From: Streptomyces sp. Ncost-T10-10d
Lineage (GTDB): Bacteria; Actinomycetota; Actinomycetes; Streptomycetales; Streptomycetaceae
NCBI RefSeq assembly: GCF_900091955.1
Contig: NZ_FMDF01000089.1
Location: 1-64,000, forward strand
Direction: 5' to 3'
DNA: 64,000 nucleotides
A program made the translations under genes and the position numbers. The stretch's first letter is position 1. Each line of letters begins with the position of its first letter. The notes under the pieces were generated by a model. That model did no database searches, was not told the DNA's origin, and saw only the letters and a program-made list of their open reading frames with translations. Shown here piece by piece: positions 43,097-51,202 of this stretch.

Positions 43097-43816
43097 TTAC
43101 GTGCCAGATGCGTTGCCAGGCTCTGCCGGCCGGACCTTCCTGATCTGCTCGTCGACATGGGCGGCGATCGCATGGTCGCGGCCGTTCACCAGGTGCTGAT
43201 AGATCAGCGCGGCTCGCACCGAGGAGTGGCCCATGCGCTGCATCAGCTCGCGCGTGGTTGCACCGCCGGTCGCGGCGAGGGTGTTCCCGGTGTGGCGCAG
43301 ATCGTGGAAGTGGACGTCTCCGAGGCCGGTCGTTTCCAGGGCCCGCAGCCACAGGCGGCGGAAGTTGTTCCGGCGAAGTTGCCCGCCGCGTGCTCCGGTG
43401 AACTCGAGTCCGGTGCGGCCTGGCTCGGCGTACGTGTCGAGATGAGCGGCCAGACTTTCCGACAGCGAGGCCGGGAAGGCGACGGTGCGCACGCCGGCCG
43501 CGCTCTTGGGTGCCTTGGCCAGGATGCCGTCCGTGCGGGTCTCGGCCAGGGCACGCCGCACGGCGACGGTTCGCCGTTCGAGGTCGACGTCATGGCGCTG
43601 GAGCGCGGCCAGCTCCCCGAGGCGGAGGCCGGTGAAGGCCGCCAGGAGGATGAACACCCGGATGCGCGCCGGCACGGCATCGGCGAGCTGGAAGACCTCG
43701 GTGACGTCAAGGCACCCGGCTGCGCTCCGCTCCGCCGGGCGCGCTTCCCGGCTCTGGCTGCGCCCGCGCTCCTGCCTTCGGCCCGCTCGGCGCTGCCGCC
43801 GCCGACGCGAGCCCAC
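43097..43816 (-). pseudogene. int: Tyrosine integrase, 5'-truncated
   Basis: The frame holds the catalytic half of a tyrosine recombinase: first Arg in FTGLRLGELAALQR, HxxR box HDLRHTGNTLAA, and the nucleophile Tyr in AALIYQHLVNG. Intact Streptomyces integrases of this class are about 380-400 residues; here only about 205 are recognisable (from DVTEVFQLADAVP), preceded by a low-complexity Arg-rich stretch without similarity to an arm- or core-binding domain. The stop is 100 bp from attL, the usual location. Its N-terminal half was probably lost by deletion, so it should be inactive. Confidence 0.85.
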
Positions 43817-44070
43817 AACTGGCTAGGCCCGGAGGGCATGAGACGAGAACCAAGCCCGCGGCTTCAAGACATGCCTCCGGCGGGGGCGCTCAGATTCCGG
43901 GATGGACGGGGCGCCGTTCGCGAGCGCCGGCCGGAGCGTGGCGAGCGTCGTGGGCTCCCATCCCGACCACCTTCGACCCAGGCAGAGCCGAGCAGTCGCG
44001 GCCCAGGGCGTCAAGGTCGTTCGTACAGTGGCGCGCTCCACCTTGACGCCCTGAACCACGCCCGCTCCAC

Positions 44071-44131
44071 GGTGTGTGGCGGCCATCTGGGAGCGCCCGG
44101 CGTTGTGGACGCAGGCGAAGAGCACCAGGAG
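44071..44131 (-). pseudogene. Fragment of an arsenate-reductase-like (ArsC/LMW-PTP) gene
   Basis: About 20 codons read LVLFACVHNAGRSQMAATH, the phosphate-binding loop of the low-molecular-weight phosphatase family used by ArsC. After that the similarity stops. There is no full gene. It directly abuts the 3' end of the DUF4360 gene. Confidence 0.7.
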
Positions 44132-44132
44132 A

Positions 44133-44765
44133 TCACCGACACTGCCTCCAGGCCAGGTGGTACACGGTTTGGATGTTGCCGTCCGTCGAGTCCATCTCCA
44201 TGAAGCTGGTGGCGCTCGGGCTCGAGGTGCCGCGATCGACCCCCAGTTCAGTGTTGATGGTGAGGTTGCGCCCCTCTCCGCAGCGGGCGACGTCCCGGGC
44301 GGCGATGTGCACGGTGTCGGTCGTCTGCCAGTTGTTGTTGAACCCGCCTGGGAAGTGATGGGTGAAGTTGGTGGTGTGGGCATCTCCCTGGAAGTGGTAG
44401 CTGGCCCGTTGGGTCCCTGACGCGCCCGGCGCCAGTGACGCGAAGCCCATGTAGGTGGCGGACACGATCGCGTACATGGAGCGGCGACCGGGGACGTGCA
44501 GAAGCAGGTTGAGCTGACAGTTCTTCCGGTCGGTCGACGGCGAGCTGGGCCCCACCTGGGCGAGGTAGTTACTGTAGGTGACGGTGAAGGTGGTTTGGTC
44601 GGGGGAGATGGCCACGGCGGCCGTCCCCGGCGGGCAACCGGAACCATTGGCCGTCACGCTGTCGATGACGATCCGGGCCGGCGGCGGGGGCGGGTGGCCG
44701 CCGAAGGCCGCCGAGCCGAACAAGGATGTAGCGACACCAGTCGCGGCCAGCGCGCGGAGCACCAT
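44133..44765 (-). CDS. Secreted DUF4360 protein
   Basis: A 210-residue secreted protein: signal peptide about residues 1-25 (LRALAATGVATSLFGSAAFG), a Pro run, then the DUF4360 domain (SGCPPGTAAVAISPDQTTFT, NCQLNLLLHVPGRRSMYA, TTDTVHIAARDVARCG) with Cys pairs. ATG at 44765 has GAAGGGAAG upstream. DUF4360 proteins are secreted by many actinomycetes and fungi with unknown role. It is the only intact cargo gene in the att-flanked segment. The C-terminal tail is RQCR. Confidence 0.87.
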   Translation of the reverse strand: MVLRALAATGVATSLFGSAAFGGHPPPPPARIVIDSVTANGSGCPPGTAAVAISPDQTTFTVTYSNYLAQVGPSSPSTDRKNCQLNLLLHVPGRRSMYAIVSATYMGFASLAPGASGTQRASYHFQGDAHTTNFTHHFPGGFNNNWQTTDTVHIAARDVARCGEGRNLTINTELGVDRGTSSPSATSFMEMDSTDGNIQTVYHLAWRQCR

Positions 44766-45237
44766 GGGCTTCCCTTCAGTCGTCCACGGATCCAGGGCGG
44801 GCGTCGCTTTCTGAGCCCGACCTTCGGTTTTCCCGTGGACATCGCACCACACGCTGCGTGTCCGCGCACAGAAGGTGACGCTCCAGTCACTCAAACGGCC
44901 TTCAGGGTGGAGACCTCGTTCACCCACGCACGGGGACAGAGCGACGCGAAGTCTCAAACCACTGTCTGACATCCATCGTTGACATCAGCGAACACGGACA
45001 GCGGCGTACCTCCTGGCTAACCGGCGTACGGCGCGCAGTAGTAAGACGCCGAGTCCGCGGAGACCGGATTGAACTTACAAGGCAGGTGTCGCCTACGCCG
45101 CACGTGCCAGATCCGTGCCAGAACGAGCGGTCAGCCACGGTCAATTGGGGTGTGAGAGGGCGCGGGTACGCGCTGCCAGGCTTGGTGCCGTTGTACGGCT
45201 GTTGACCAGCCAAGACCGTCCCGTGATCGGCGCCAGG

Positions 45238-45283
45238 CTTACAAAGCAGATGTCGGCGGTTCGAAACCGTCCGCGCCCACCAG
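45238..45283. repeat. attR: second copy of the tRNA-Val 3' end
   Basis: Exact 46-bp copy of 42952-42997 without the rest of the tRNA. It marks the right end of the integrated segment and is followed by another rho-independent-like hairpin. Confidence 0.9.
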
Positions 45284-45308
45284 ATTGACCAGCACAGCAG
45301 GAAAGAAG

Positions 45309-45337
45309 GCCCAGGTCGGAGCACATCCGGTCTGGGC
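45309..45337 (+). terminator. Hairpin after attR
   Basis: GCCCAG (45309-45314) pairs with CTGGGC (45332-45337) with further inner pairing (GTCGG/TCCGG), followed by TCTTTGCGTTTT, a U-rich run. It resembles the hairpin after the tRNA and may be the original tRNA terminator. Confidence 0.7.
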
Positions 45338-45511
45338 TCTTTGCGTTTTGGGGCACCCTGACTACGGCCATGCGCACTCTGACTACACCCTCAGTACCGC
45401 ACCCCGTCCCCTGAAGATCTCCTAAACGATCTTGGATAGGTGCAGGTCAGGACTAAGTTCCCGGACTTACAGAAGCGGCCCGGCCCCCAAGGGGTCGGGT
45501 CGCTTCTGCGT

Positions 45512-45777
45512 TCGCGCCAAGTGGTCCGCTCCGGAAGTCTTTCGGGGGTTGATCGCGCGGCGAGGCGGAACGAGGATTCTTCCTGGTGATCGGCTGTGTG
45601 CCGGTCGAGCCTGTCCAGCAGTTCGTCCAGGCCGGAGGTGGTGAACCCTCACTGGAATGGCTGTGCTGTGGCGTTGTAGCGGTCTTCGAAGGCTCGGAGC
45701 CGGTCCCCGACCTGGGCAAGGTCGGTGAAGTCGTTGGGCGTGACGACCTTGCGATGCACGGCGGAGAAGTAGAAGGG
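45512..45777 (-). pseudogene. IS630-type transposase remnant
   Basis: On the minus strand the 3' part of an IS630-family (DDE) transposase is readable: FYFSAVHRKVVTPNDFTDL, RAFEDRYNATAQPFQ, then a TGA where relatives have a Trp codon, then GFTTSGLDELLDRLDRHTAD and an ending to about 45512. The 5' two thirds, with the catalytic acidic residues, are missing. It is a dead fragment with a nonsense mutation. Confidence 0.75.
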
Positions 45778-46019
45778 CCTGGATGGAGCGGCAACGGACA
45801 TGGCAGACAGGCCGATCGTGATAAGTGGGTCAAGACAGCGGCAGGCTGCCGTGTCCACGACGGCTGCAGCGAAGCCGTCCATCCATCGGACACGGCATCC
45901 AGAACGGGCAGGATGGCCGCCCCGCCCACACCCGCCGAGTCCACCGAGACCTCACTGACCCGGAGGCTGACCGGCCGTGCCCGCACCGCCTGGCCTCAGC
46001 TGCGCTCGACCGGAGAGTC

Positions 46020-47132
46020 TCAGCTGGTGGCGGCCTTCGCGACGAGCTCGCTGATCTGATTGACCGCGGCGGAAGGACCGGGGAAGAACCGGTTCTTGGT
46101 CAGCGCGAAGGAAATGCCGGTCGCTGTGTCGGCATACGCCGCGCTGCCTCCCATGCCGGGCATGCCGAAAGCGCTCAGCGTCTCCTGCGGGTTGGCCCCG
46201 GGCCTGCCGAGGTTGTAGCCCAGCGCGCGCGGTGTCGGGAAACCGACCATCTGGTCGACGTCGGCCGTGGCCAGGGCCGTGGCCTCGCGCAGCCGCTCGT
46301 CCGAGACCAGCCGGACACCGTCCACCTCGCCAAGCAGCGCGGCGTACATCCTGGCCACCGCGCGGGCGGACATCGTGCCGCCTGAGGGAATGTCCGAAGT
46401 GAGCACTACGGGGCTGTTTCCGTACTTGGCGCTGGGGGTCACGGCGGGCGGCGTGGCCTTGAGCATTGGCATGTCGGCGGGCATCGCTGCCATCATCGCG
46501 GCGGTACCGGGCGCGTCCTCGAGTCGGGCGAGTCGGCCGAGCTCGGACTCCGGGACGCCGAAGAACAGCTCGTCGGCGATGCCCAGCGGAGCCGCCACCT
46601 CCTGCCTGAGTACGTGCGAGATCGGTTTGTCGGTGGCCCGGCGAACGATTTCGCCCATCACGAAGCCCCAGGTCATCGCGTGGTAGCCGGTCTTGGTCCC
46701 GGGCTCCCACCAGGGCTCGGAGTCGGCGATCAGGGCACACATCCTGTCCCAATCAGCCAGGTCCTGCACCGTGAGGTCGGACGGCACTGCCGGGACGCCG
46801 ATGGAGTGGGTCAGCGCGTGGCGGATGGTCGCCTTGTTCTTGCCGTGGGCGCCGAACTCGGGCCAGAGCTCCACGATCGGCGTGTCATAGTCAAGGGTGC
46901 CGCGGTCTGCGAGGACGTGCACCACCGTCGCGGTCACACCCTTACCGGTGGAGGCGCTGTAGAACGGGATGTCCGAGGTGACCGGACGGCCGCTGTCCGG
47001 ATCGGCGACGCCCGCCACCGCGTCCACCACCAACTCACCGTGCTGATACACCGCGACCTGGATCCCCAGCTCGGCGCCCGACTCCACCAGCTGGTCAATG
47101 GCCTGTTGCACAAGCTTCTGCATGATGTTCAT
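46020..47132 (-). CDS. Serine hydrolase, beta-lactamase class C/EstB-like
   Basis: A 370-residue esterase-like member of the beta-lactamase fold. SxxK motif is STGK (near residue 61), the Tyr motif is YHAMTWG (near residue 150), and a HALTHSIG segment lies between. Relatives include EstB and lovastatin-type acyltransferases. No signal peptide is visible. ATG at 47132 (MNIMQKL) has GAGAGGG just upstream; ATG at 47123 is an alternative. Fragments of the same IS630-like sequence flank this gene on both sides. Confidence 0.87.
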   Translation of the reverse strand: MNIMQKLVQQAIDQLVESGAELGIQVAVYQHGELVVDAVAGVADPDSGRPVTSDIPFYSASTGKGVTATVVHVLADRGTLDYDTPIVELWPEFGAHGKNKATIRHALTHSIGVPAVPSDLTVQDLADWDRMCALIADSEPWWEPGTKTGYHAMTWGFVMGEIVRRATDKPISHVLRQEVAAPLGIADELFFGVPESELGRLARLEDAPGTAAMMAAMPADMPMLKATPPAVTPSAKYGNSPVVLTSDIPSGGTMSARAVARMYAALLGEVDGVRLVSDERLREATALATADVDQMVGFPTPRALGYNLGRPGANPQETLSAFGMPGMGGSAAYADTATGISFALTKNRFFPGPSAAVNQISELVAKAATS

Positions 47133-47595
47133 GCCCTCTCGGTCTTTGGCTGCGGCGCTTGTGGGCACCGTTCACCCGAGAGTCGGCACCAACGGTGAGA
47201 TCTTGACATCTGCACAGCACTACTCGGCGCTGCCCGACCATCAGGCTGGCGAAGCTCGGTGATCTGGGACGAGAACCCGAACGACCGCCCCCGACATCTG
47301 AGAAGGCACCACCCACGACATCGGCTCCGGAGTCAACCCCCGAAGGACTTCGGAGCCGACCACTCAGCCGTTAGGACTGACCATCAACAGGTGGTGATCA
47401 CGCGCCAACCCGCCGGCTTCGTTCACCTAGCCAGCGACAGCGTTTGTCGATCTGTTCGAGCAGCAGTTCGTGCCCAGCCTCGCAGTGAGTGTTCACGGGC
47501 AATGACGGCACCGCTGTCCGCCAGCGGCGGTTCGGTAAAACGGATCACCGGGATTCGCCGCCCGGGGAAGGTCGTCAGCCTGCCGCAGTGCTGCG
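47133..47595. other. Gene-free stretch with IS630-like scrap
   Basis: The 463 bp between the hydrolase and methyltransferase genes contain no convincing coding region. At 47333-47363 there is a 31-bp sequence nearly identical (29 of 32 positions), inverted, to 45521-45552 at the end of the IS630-type remnant. Confidence 0.6.
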
Positions 47596-48342
47596 TCAAC
47601 GGGTAGCAACGGCCAAGCTGACCACGTAGTGCTCCTCGACCGTCCCGTTCGGGAAGACCTTGGCGAGGAGGTCGCGTTCCTGGGCAAGGAACGTGTTGGT
47701 CGCCTCCTTGCCGAGAACGAGGAAGTCGGAGTAGCTGGAGAGGTTGGCGAGATGCTTGTCGAGAGGAACGCTCCGGGTCCACGGCACGTGCCGGTTGACG
47801 AAGCCGAGCTGGGGCGGCAGTCCGCGGAATCGAGCCATGGGATCGGGGGCGCTGTCGGCGGCTCCGAAGAGGCGCCGCAGGCGGGCGTCCTGGTCGGCAA
47901 TCCACGGAACAGCGCTGTCTGAGTCGTTCCACCAGAGGGCGAGTGCACCACCGGTGCGAAGGACTCGGAGAGCTTCCGGTACGGACTTGCGCTGATCGGT
48001 CCAGTGCCAGGCTTGGGCATACGTGAGGATGTCGATGGAGCCGGAGGCCAGCGGCAGATTGTTGCCGTCACCGATCACGAGCGGGACTCCGGGCAGGCTG
48101 AGGCGGAACTGCGAGGCCATTCCGGGGCCGGGCTCGACCGCGATGACGTTCGCACCGCGGGCGCGGAGGAGCGTCGTCGCCAGTCCGGTGCCGGCCCCGA
48201 CGTCCGCGACACGGGCGTCCTTCAGGGGGCAGCCGGTGAGTTCCTCGACCGCGTCGAGCAAGGCGGGCGGGTATGAAGGGCGGTTCGCAGCGTAACTGGC
48301 GGCAGCCAAGTCGAATGAGCGAGCCTGCGAAGTGATCGTCAT
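47596..48342 (-). CDS. Class I SAM-dependent methyltransferase
   Basis: A 248-residue methyltransferase. SAM motif I is ARVADVGAGTGLATTLL (near residue 45), followed by VIAVEPGPGM (motif II), the Asp in VIGDGNNLP and the AWHWTD motif typical of the Methyltransf_11 group related to trans-aconitate methyltransferases. ATG at 48342. It has no clear partner genes; the flanks are remnant sequence. Substrate unknown. Confidence 0.9.
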   Translation of the reverse strand: MTITSQARSFDLAAASYAANRPSYPPALLDAVEELTGCPLKDARVADVGAGTGLATTLLRARGANVIAVEPGPGMASQFRLSLPGVPLVIGDGNNLPLASGSIDILTYAQAWHWTDQRKSVPEALRVLRTGGALALWWNDSDSAVPWIADQDARLRRLFGAADSAPDPMARFRGLPPQLGFVNRHVPWTRSVPLDKHLANLSSYSDFLVLGKEATNTFLAQERDLLAKVFPNGTVEEHYVVSLAVATR

Positions 48343-48759
48343 ACGAACATTCTTGACGGGGCACAGGTGCTTGGCCTCGTACTTTTGTGCCTTTCCTTCG
48401 ACGGTAGGCAGTCACCGGGTACGTCGGCGGGTGCACCAGCGTGACGGCGCGCCTCCCAAGCCCGTCGACAAGCGACGTCACCACCACTGCTCGATAAAGC
48501 GCCCGTGGGGGCGGAGTGAGTAGAAACCTTCTCTACGGGTTCAAGGCTCCGGACGCCTCGTTGCCGAGGTGTTCGGAGTTGTCACCGGCCGAGATGAGCA
48601 GGACGGCGGCGCTGTCCGGGCCGACGCCGTGGACGCGAGCAGATCAGGAGCAGTCGCTTTAATTGCTTCGGTTATCCGCTTGGTGAGGTCGTTGATCTCT
48701 CACCTCCAACCGATCACGGTTGGGGGCCTTTGGCATCCATTTCTGAGTCATGGGTGTGG
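48343..48759. other. Gene-free stretch
   Basis: Apart from short shadow frames I see nothing supported. The right end adjoins an integrase tail, so this may be decayed mobile DNA. Confidence 0.5.
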
Positions 48760-48842
48760 TCACTCACGGCCGGCACGCTGCTTGAGCATGCGGTCCAGGC
48801 GACTCACTGCCTCGCGCTGGGTGTCCTGAACGACGTGAGTCG
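48760..48842 (-). pseudogene. Tail of a second phage-type integrase
   Basis: The minus strand encodes THVVQDTQREAVSRLDRMLK followed by QRAGRE and a stop. This is the characteristic C-terminus of Streptomyces tyrosine integrases just after the active-site Tyr region. Upstream it runs straight into the GYD gene, so only about 26 codons survive. Confidence 0.6.
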
Positions 48843-49139
48843 TCAGCCAGCCGCCTTGGCGATGATGCGCTCCATCGCTTCTGGGCCGAAGGCCCGCAGA
48901 GTCGTGGACCGGACGTTGCCCACCCCACCGAGCTGCAGGAGTGCTGCCGTGGCAGTTTCGTCGTCGGGTGCCTCGACGATGGCCACGAGGTCATACGGAC
49001 CGACGGTCCAGTAGATGCTCAGGAGCTTCGCCCCGAGCTTCTGTACCGCTGACCCGAAGGCCTCGGCGCGCTGTGCGGTGTCCTTGTAGTTTTGGACCCC
49101 TTGATCGGTCCAGCTCAGCAAGGTGACGTACGTCGGCAT
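48843..49139 (-). CDS. GYD domain protein
   Basis: A 98-residue protein of the GYD family (ferredoxin-like, dimeric alpha/beta barrel). The signature is GPYDLVAIVEAPDD (near residue 47; Pro in place of Tyr in the name motif), with TYVTLLSWTDQG at the N-terminus. ATG at 49139 with GTGAAAG upstream (GAAAGAAC). Function is unknown in general. The coding end abuts an integrase remnant. Confidence 0.88.
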   Translation of the reverse strand: MPTYVTLLSWTDQGVQNYKDTAQRAEAFGSAVQKLGAKLLSIYWTVGPYDLVAIVEAPDDETATAALLQLGGVGNVRSTTLRAFGPEAMERIIAKAAG

Positions 49140-49560
49140 GTTCTTTCACCTTCACGAGGAGACACATCGTGAGGCCAAGCCTGGACATCTGAGCCAGAAC
49201 CCGCACGAGATACGCACCCGAACGAGCAACACGAGCGACCACAGGCACCGAGGGGCAGGCCGACAGCCATGCCTGACATCCACGCCTGACATCAACGACA
49301 GCGGACATCAATGGTCGCCGCGGTTCTCTGCGGAGTAGATGCAGTCATACAGCCGTAGCGATCCAGGGCCGCTGTTCTCCCTCACGAACGCATCGAGGGC
49401 GTTTCTGAACGCCACTCGGCGACTCTTCGGATCAGCTCGGCGTTACCCGTTCTCGCAATCACTCGCGTCAGGAGGGGCCTCGGTCCAGCAGCGCCGCAGC
49501 CATGAAGTGCGAATGGGGACGTAGCCCACGGTTCGGTTCGGGACTGGCAACGGGGTGCGG
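49140..49560. other. Gene-free stretch with a diverged direct repeat
   Basis: No coding region is supported. At 49273-49308 a CTGACATCCA-N3-YTGACATCA element resembles one at 44966-45001 in the tRNA-Val element. Confidence 0.45.
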
Positions 49561-49838
49561 TCAGCGGCTGCGCAAAGCCTCGTCGAGTCTGTCGCGTAGT
49601 GTGCGTGCAGCCTTGGGCGACAGCAGCGCCTCCATCTCGCCGTCGTCGAAGAGGGCGAGCCGGATGTGGTCGTGGAGGCCTGTGGTGGCGACATCGATGC
49701 TGATTGATGGGTCGCCCCGGCGTGGTAGCGAGCGGCCTCGTTGTTGTCCCGTCGCCAACGTACTCGGTCTGTGACGAGCGTGCTGCCCACCCCGATCACC
49801 GCACCCACCGCCGTGGCGACCAACGCTGTCCATTCCAT
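49561..49838 (-). pseudogene. Composite small membrane/hypothetical gene, out of frame
   Basis: ATG at 49838 opens MEWTALVATAVGAVIGVGST, a membrane segment typical of small Streptomyces proteins, followed by RVRWRRDNNEAARYH. A second, protein-like ending (LHDHIRLALFDDGEMEALLS to DEALRSR) lies in another frame and stops at 49561. The halves cannot be translated together as sequenced. It looks like a fusion of two gene ends. Confidence 0.5.
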
Positions 49839-50168
49839 GGCCCGGAGACTATGAGTCCGCCGAGCCCGGCGGCCAGGGTCCCTTGACTCTTCTGTCATCG
49901 CATCCCAGGGGCGCCATCCCGGGGCCGTCTCGGGGCCGTGGTAGGGCGCTCAACGATGACCAACTCTGTCAACTGCCGACAGCTCAGCAGCAGGTCACGG
50001 TGTTGATCGATGACGTGACCGCAGGTCGGGAACCCGGCGTGTCGCTTCTTCGGCTTCTGAACTGTTGGTTCGTCGGAACGTGAAGCGTGTGGGGTGGTTG
50101 GGGAGCGAAGAGCATACGTGAGTGGCCCGGTGACCAGGGCTTCAGCCACGGGTCATCATTGATGGGGC
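49839..50168. other. Gene-free stretch
   Basis: I see no supported gene in these 330 bp. Confidence 0.5.
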
Positions 50169-50753
50169 TCAGTTCGACCGGCGAGAAACATCGGTTGCCG
50201 CCTCCTGGACGGACTCCATGATCGTGGACCATGGCAGCTCTCGAACTTCTGGGCCCTCGCGGGGTTCATGCAATGGCCAGACGTCAGGGCCGTAGACGAG
50301 ATCCACGTCGGCCTTCCTCAGTGACTCGATGTGCCCCTGCCATGCCGGATGTCTTGCATGAGCTGCGTTGACCCGGGGGAACACCACGACGGGGACGCCG
50401 ATCGTGCCGAGCGCCTCGCTCACCTGCGTCAGGGCTTGGTTGTCGGCGATGCCCGTCGCGAGCTTGGCGATGTAGTTCGCACTCGCGGGGGCGACGACGT
50501 AGCAGTCGGCGACCGGGTGGGGGCGGGGCTCAGTCGGCAGACGAGGTGTGTCCCGCACCGGCAGGCCGGTCAGTGTCTCCAGCCGGTCCAGCTCGCCGTT
50601 GGCCCTCAACCATCGGGCGGCATTCGGCGTCAGGGTCACGGCTACCTGCCAGCCGAGGGCGATGGCCGGCTCCACCAGTCCAGCGCGCAGCGTCTCGATT
50701 CCATCGGCTGCCGTACCTACGACTGCCAGCACTCCGCGACTGCCTACGCTCAC
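50169..50753 (-). CDS. Flavoprotein (Dfp/HFCD fold)
   Basis: A 194-residue flavin-binding protein of the homo-oligomeric Cys decarboxylase fold: VLAVVGTAADGIETLRAGLV at the N-terminus, the CYVVAPASANYIAKLATGIADN motif (ASANT/IAKxAxGIADN; key residues A, S, A, N) near residue 110, and FPRVNAAHARHPAWQGHI. It lacks the second (synthetase) domain of CoaBC, so it is a stand-alone flavoprotein such as those used in lantibiotic or CoA-related decarboxylation. GTG at 50753. No peptide precursor gene is adjacent that I can see. Confidence 0.82.
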   Translation of the reverse strand: MSVGSRGVLAVVGTAADGIETLRAGLVEPAIALGWQVAVTLTPNAARWLRANGELDRLETLTGLPVRDTPRLPTEPRPHPVADCYVVAPASANYIAKLATGIADNQALTQVSEALGTIGVPVVVFPRVNAAHARHPAWQGHIESLRKADVDLVYGPDVWPLHEPREGPEVRELPWSTIMESVQEAATDVSRRSN

Positions 50754-51202
50754 CGTTCCACCGCCCCGTATCGGTCCGTCCCCAAGGCGAGCAGTACAGC
50801 AGACGAGCAGTACAGCAAAGAAGTGCAGCAACCACACCGACCACCAGCCACCGTGGCTGATCCCTACAGCCCGTGTGGCCGGGCCGACAGACCGCGGTGA
50901 CCGTTGTGCCGATGGTTCGGGCCGAGGGGGTCACAGTTGAGCCCCCTCCCGTCGCCCCCGTTGCCGACCTGCACCGAGACATCAGGACGACCGGCCGACA
51001 GGATCAGGGCCGGCAGCTTCTTCGCCCCCGCAGGCGTTCCTTCTGCGAGGACCGCGCAGCAGGATCTGGTTTCTGTGAATTTCGAGCTGGGTACCGAGGC
51101 GGTTGTCGGCGACCGGCGAGGTCTGTCGCCAGGAGCCGCAACTCTTCCGGATCCGCTTCCTCGTCGCATTCGACCGCGTCGGGCGGTGGCCGGCCGTGCC
51201 CG
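50754..51202. other. Gene-free stretch with diverged repeat copy A
   Basis: The 449 bp between the flavoprotein and BrkB genes hold no supported gene. 50889-50930 is about 80% identical to 52430-52469, on the other side of the BrkB gene. Confidence 0.5.

Larger units (their letters stand above)
42952..45283. mobile_element. Remnant integrated element in tRNA-Val
   Basis: A 2.3-kb segment bounded by 46-bp direct repeats contains a 5'-truncated tyrosine integrase, a fragment of an arsenate-reductase-like gene and a complete secreted DUF4360 gene. No replication or transfer genes remain, so it is a decayed or minimal integrative element. Confidence 0.8.

Noticed and set aside
44496..44969. Plus-strand frame opposite the DUF4360 gene
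   Set aside because: Shadow of the secreted-protein gene; no start signal.
48569..48829. Plus-strand 86-codon frame
   Set aside because: No ribosome binding site or family resemblance, and it crosses the integrase tail antisense.
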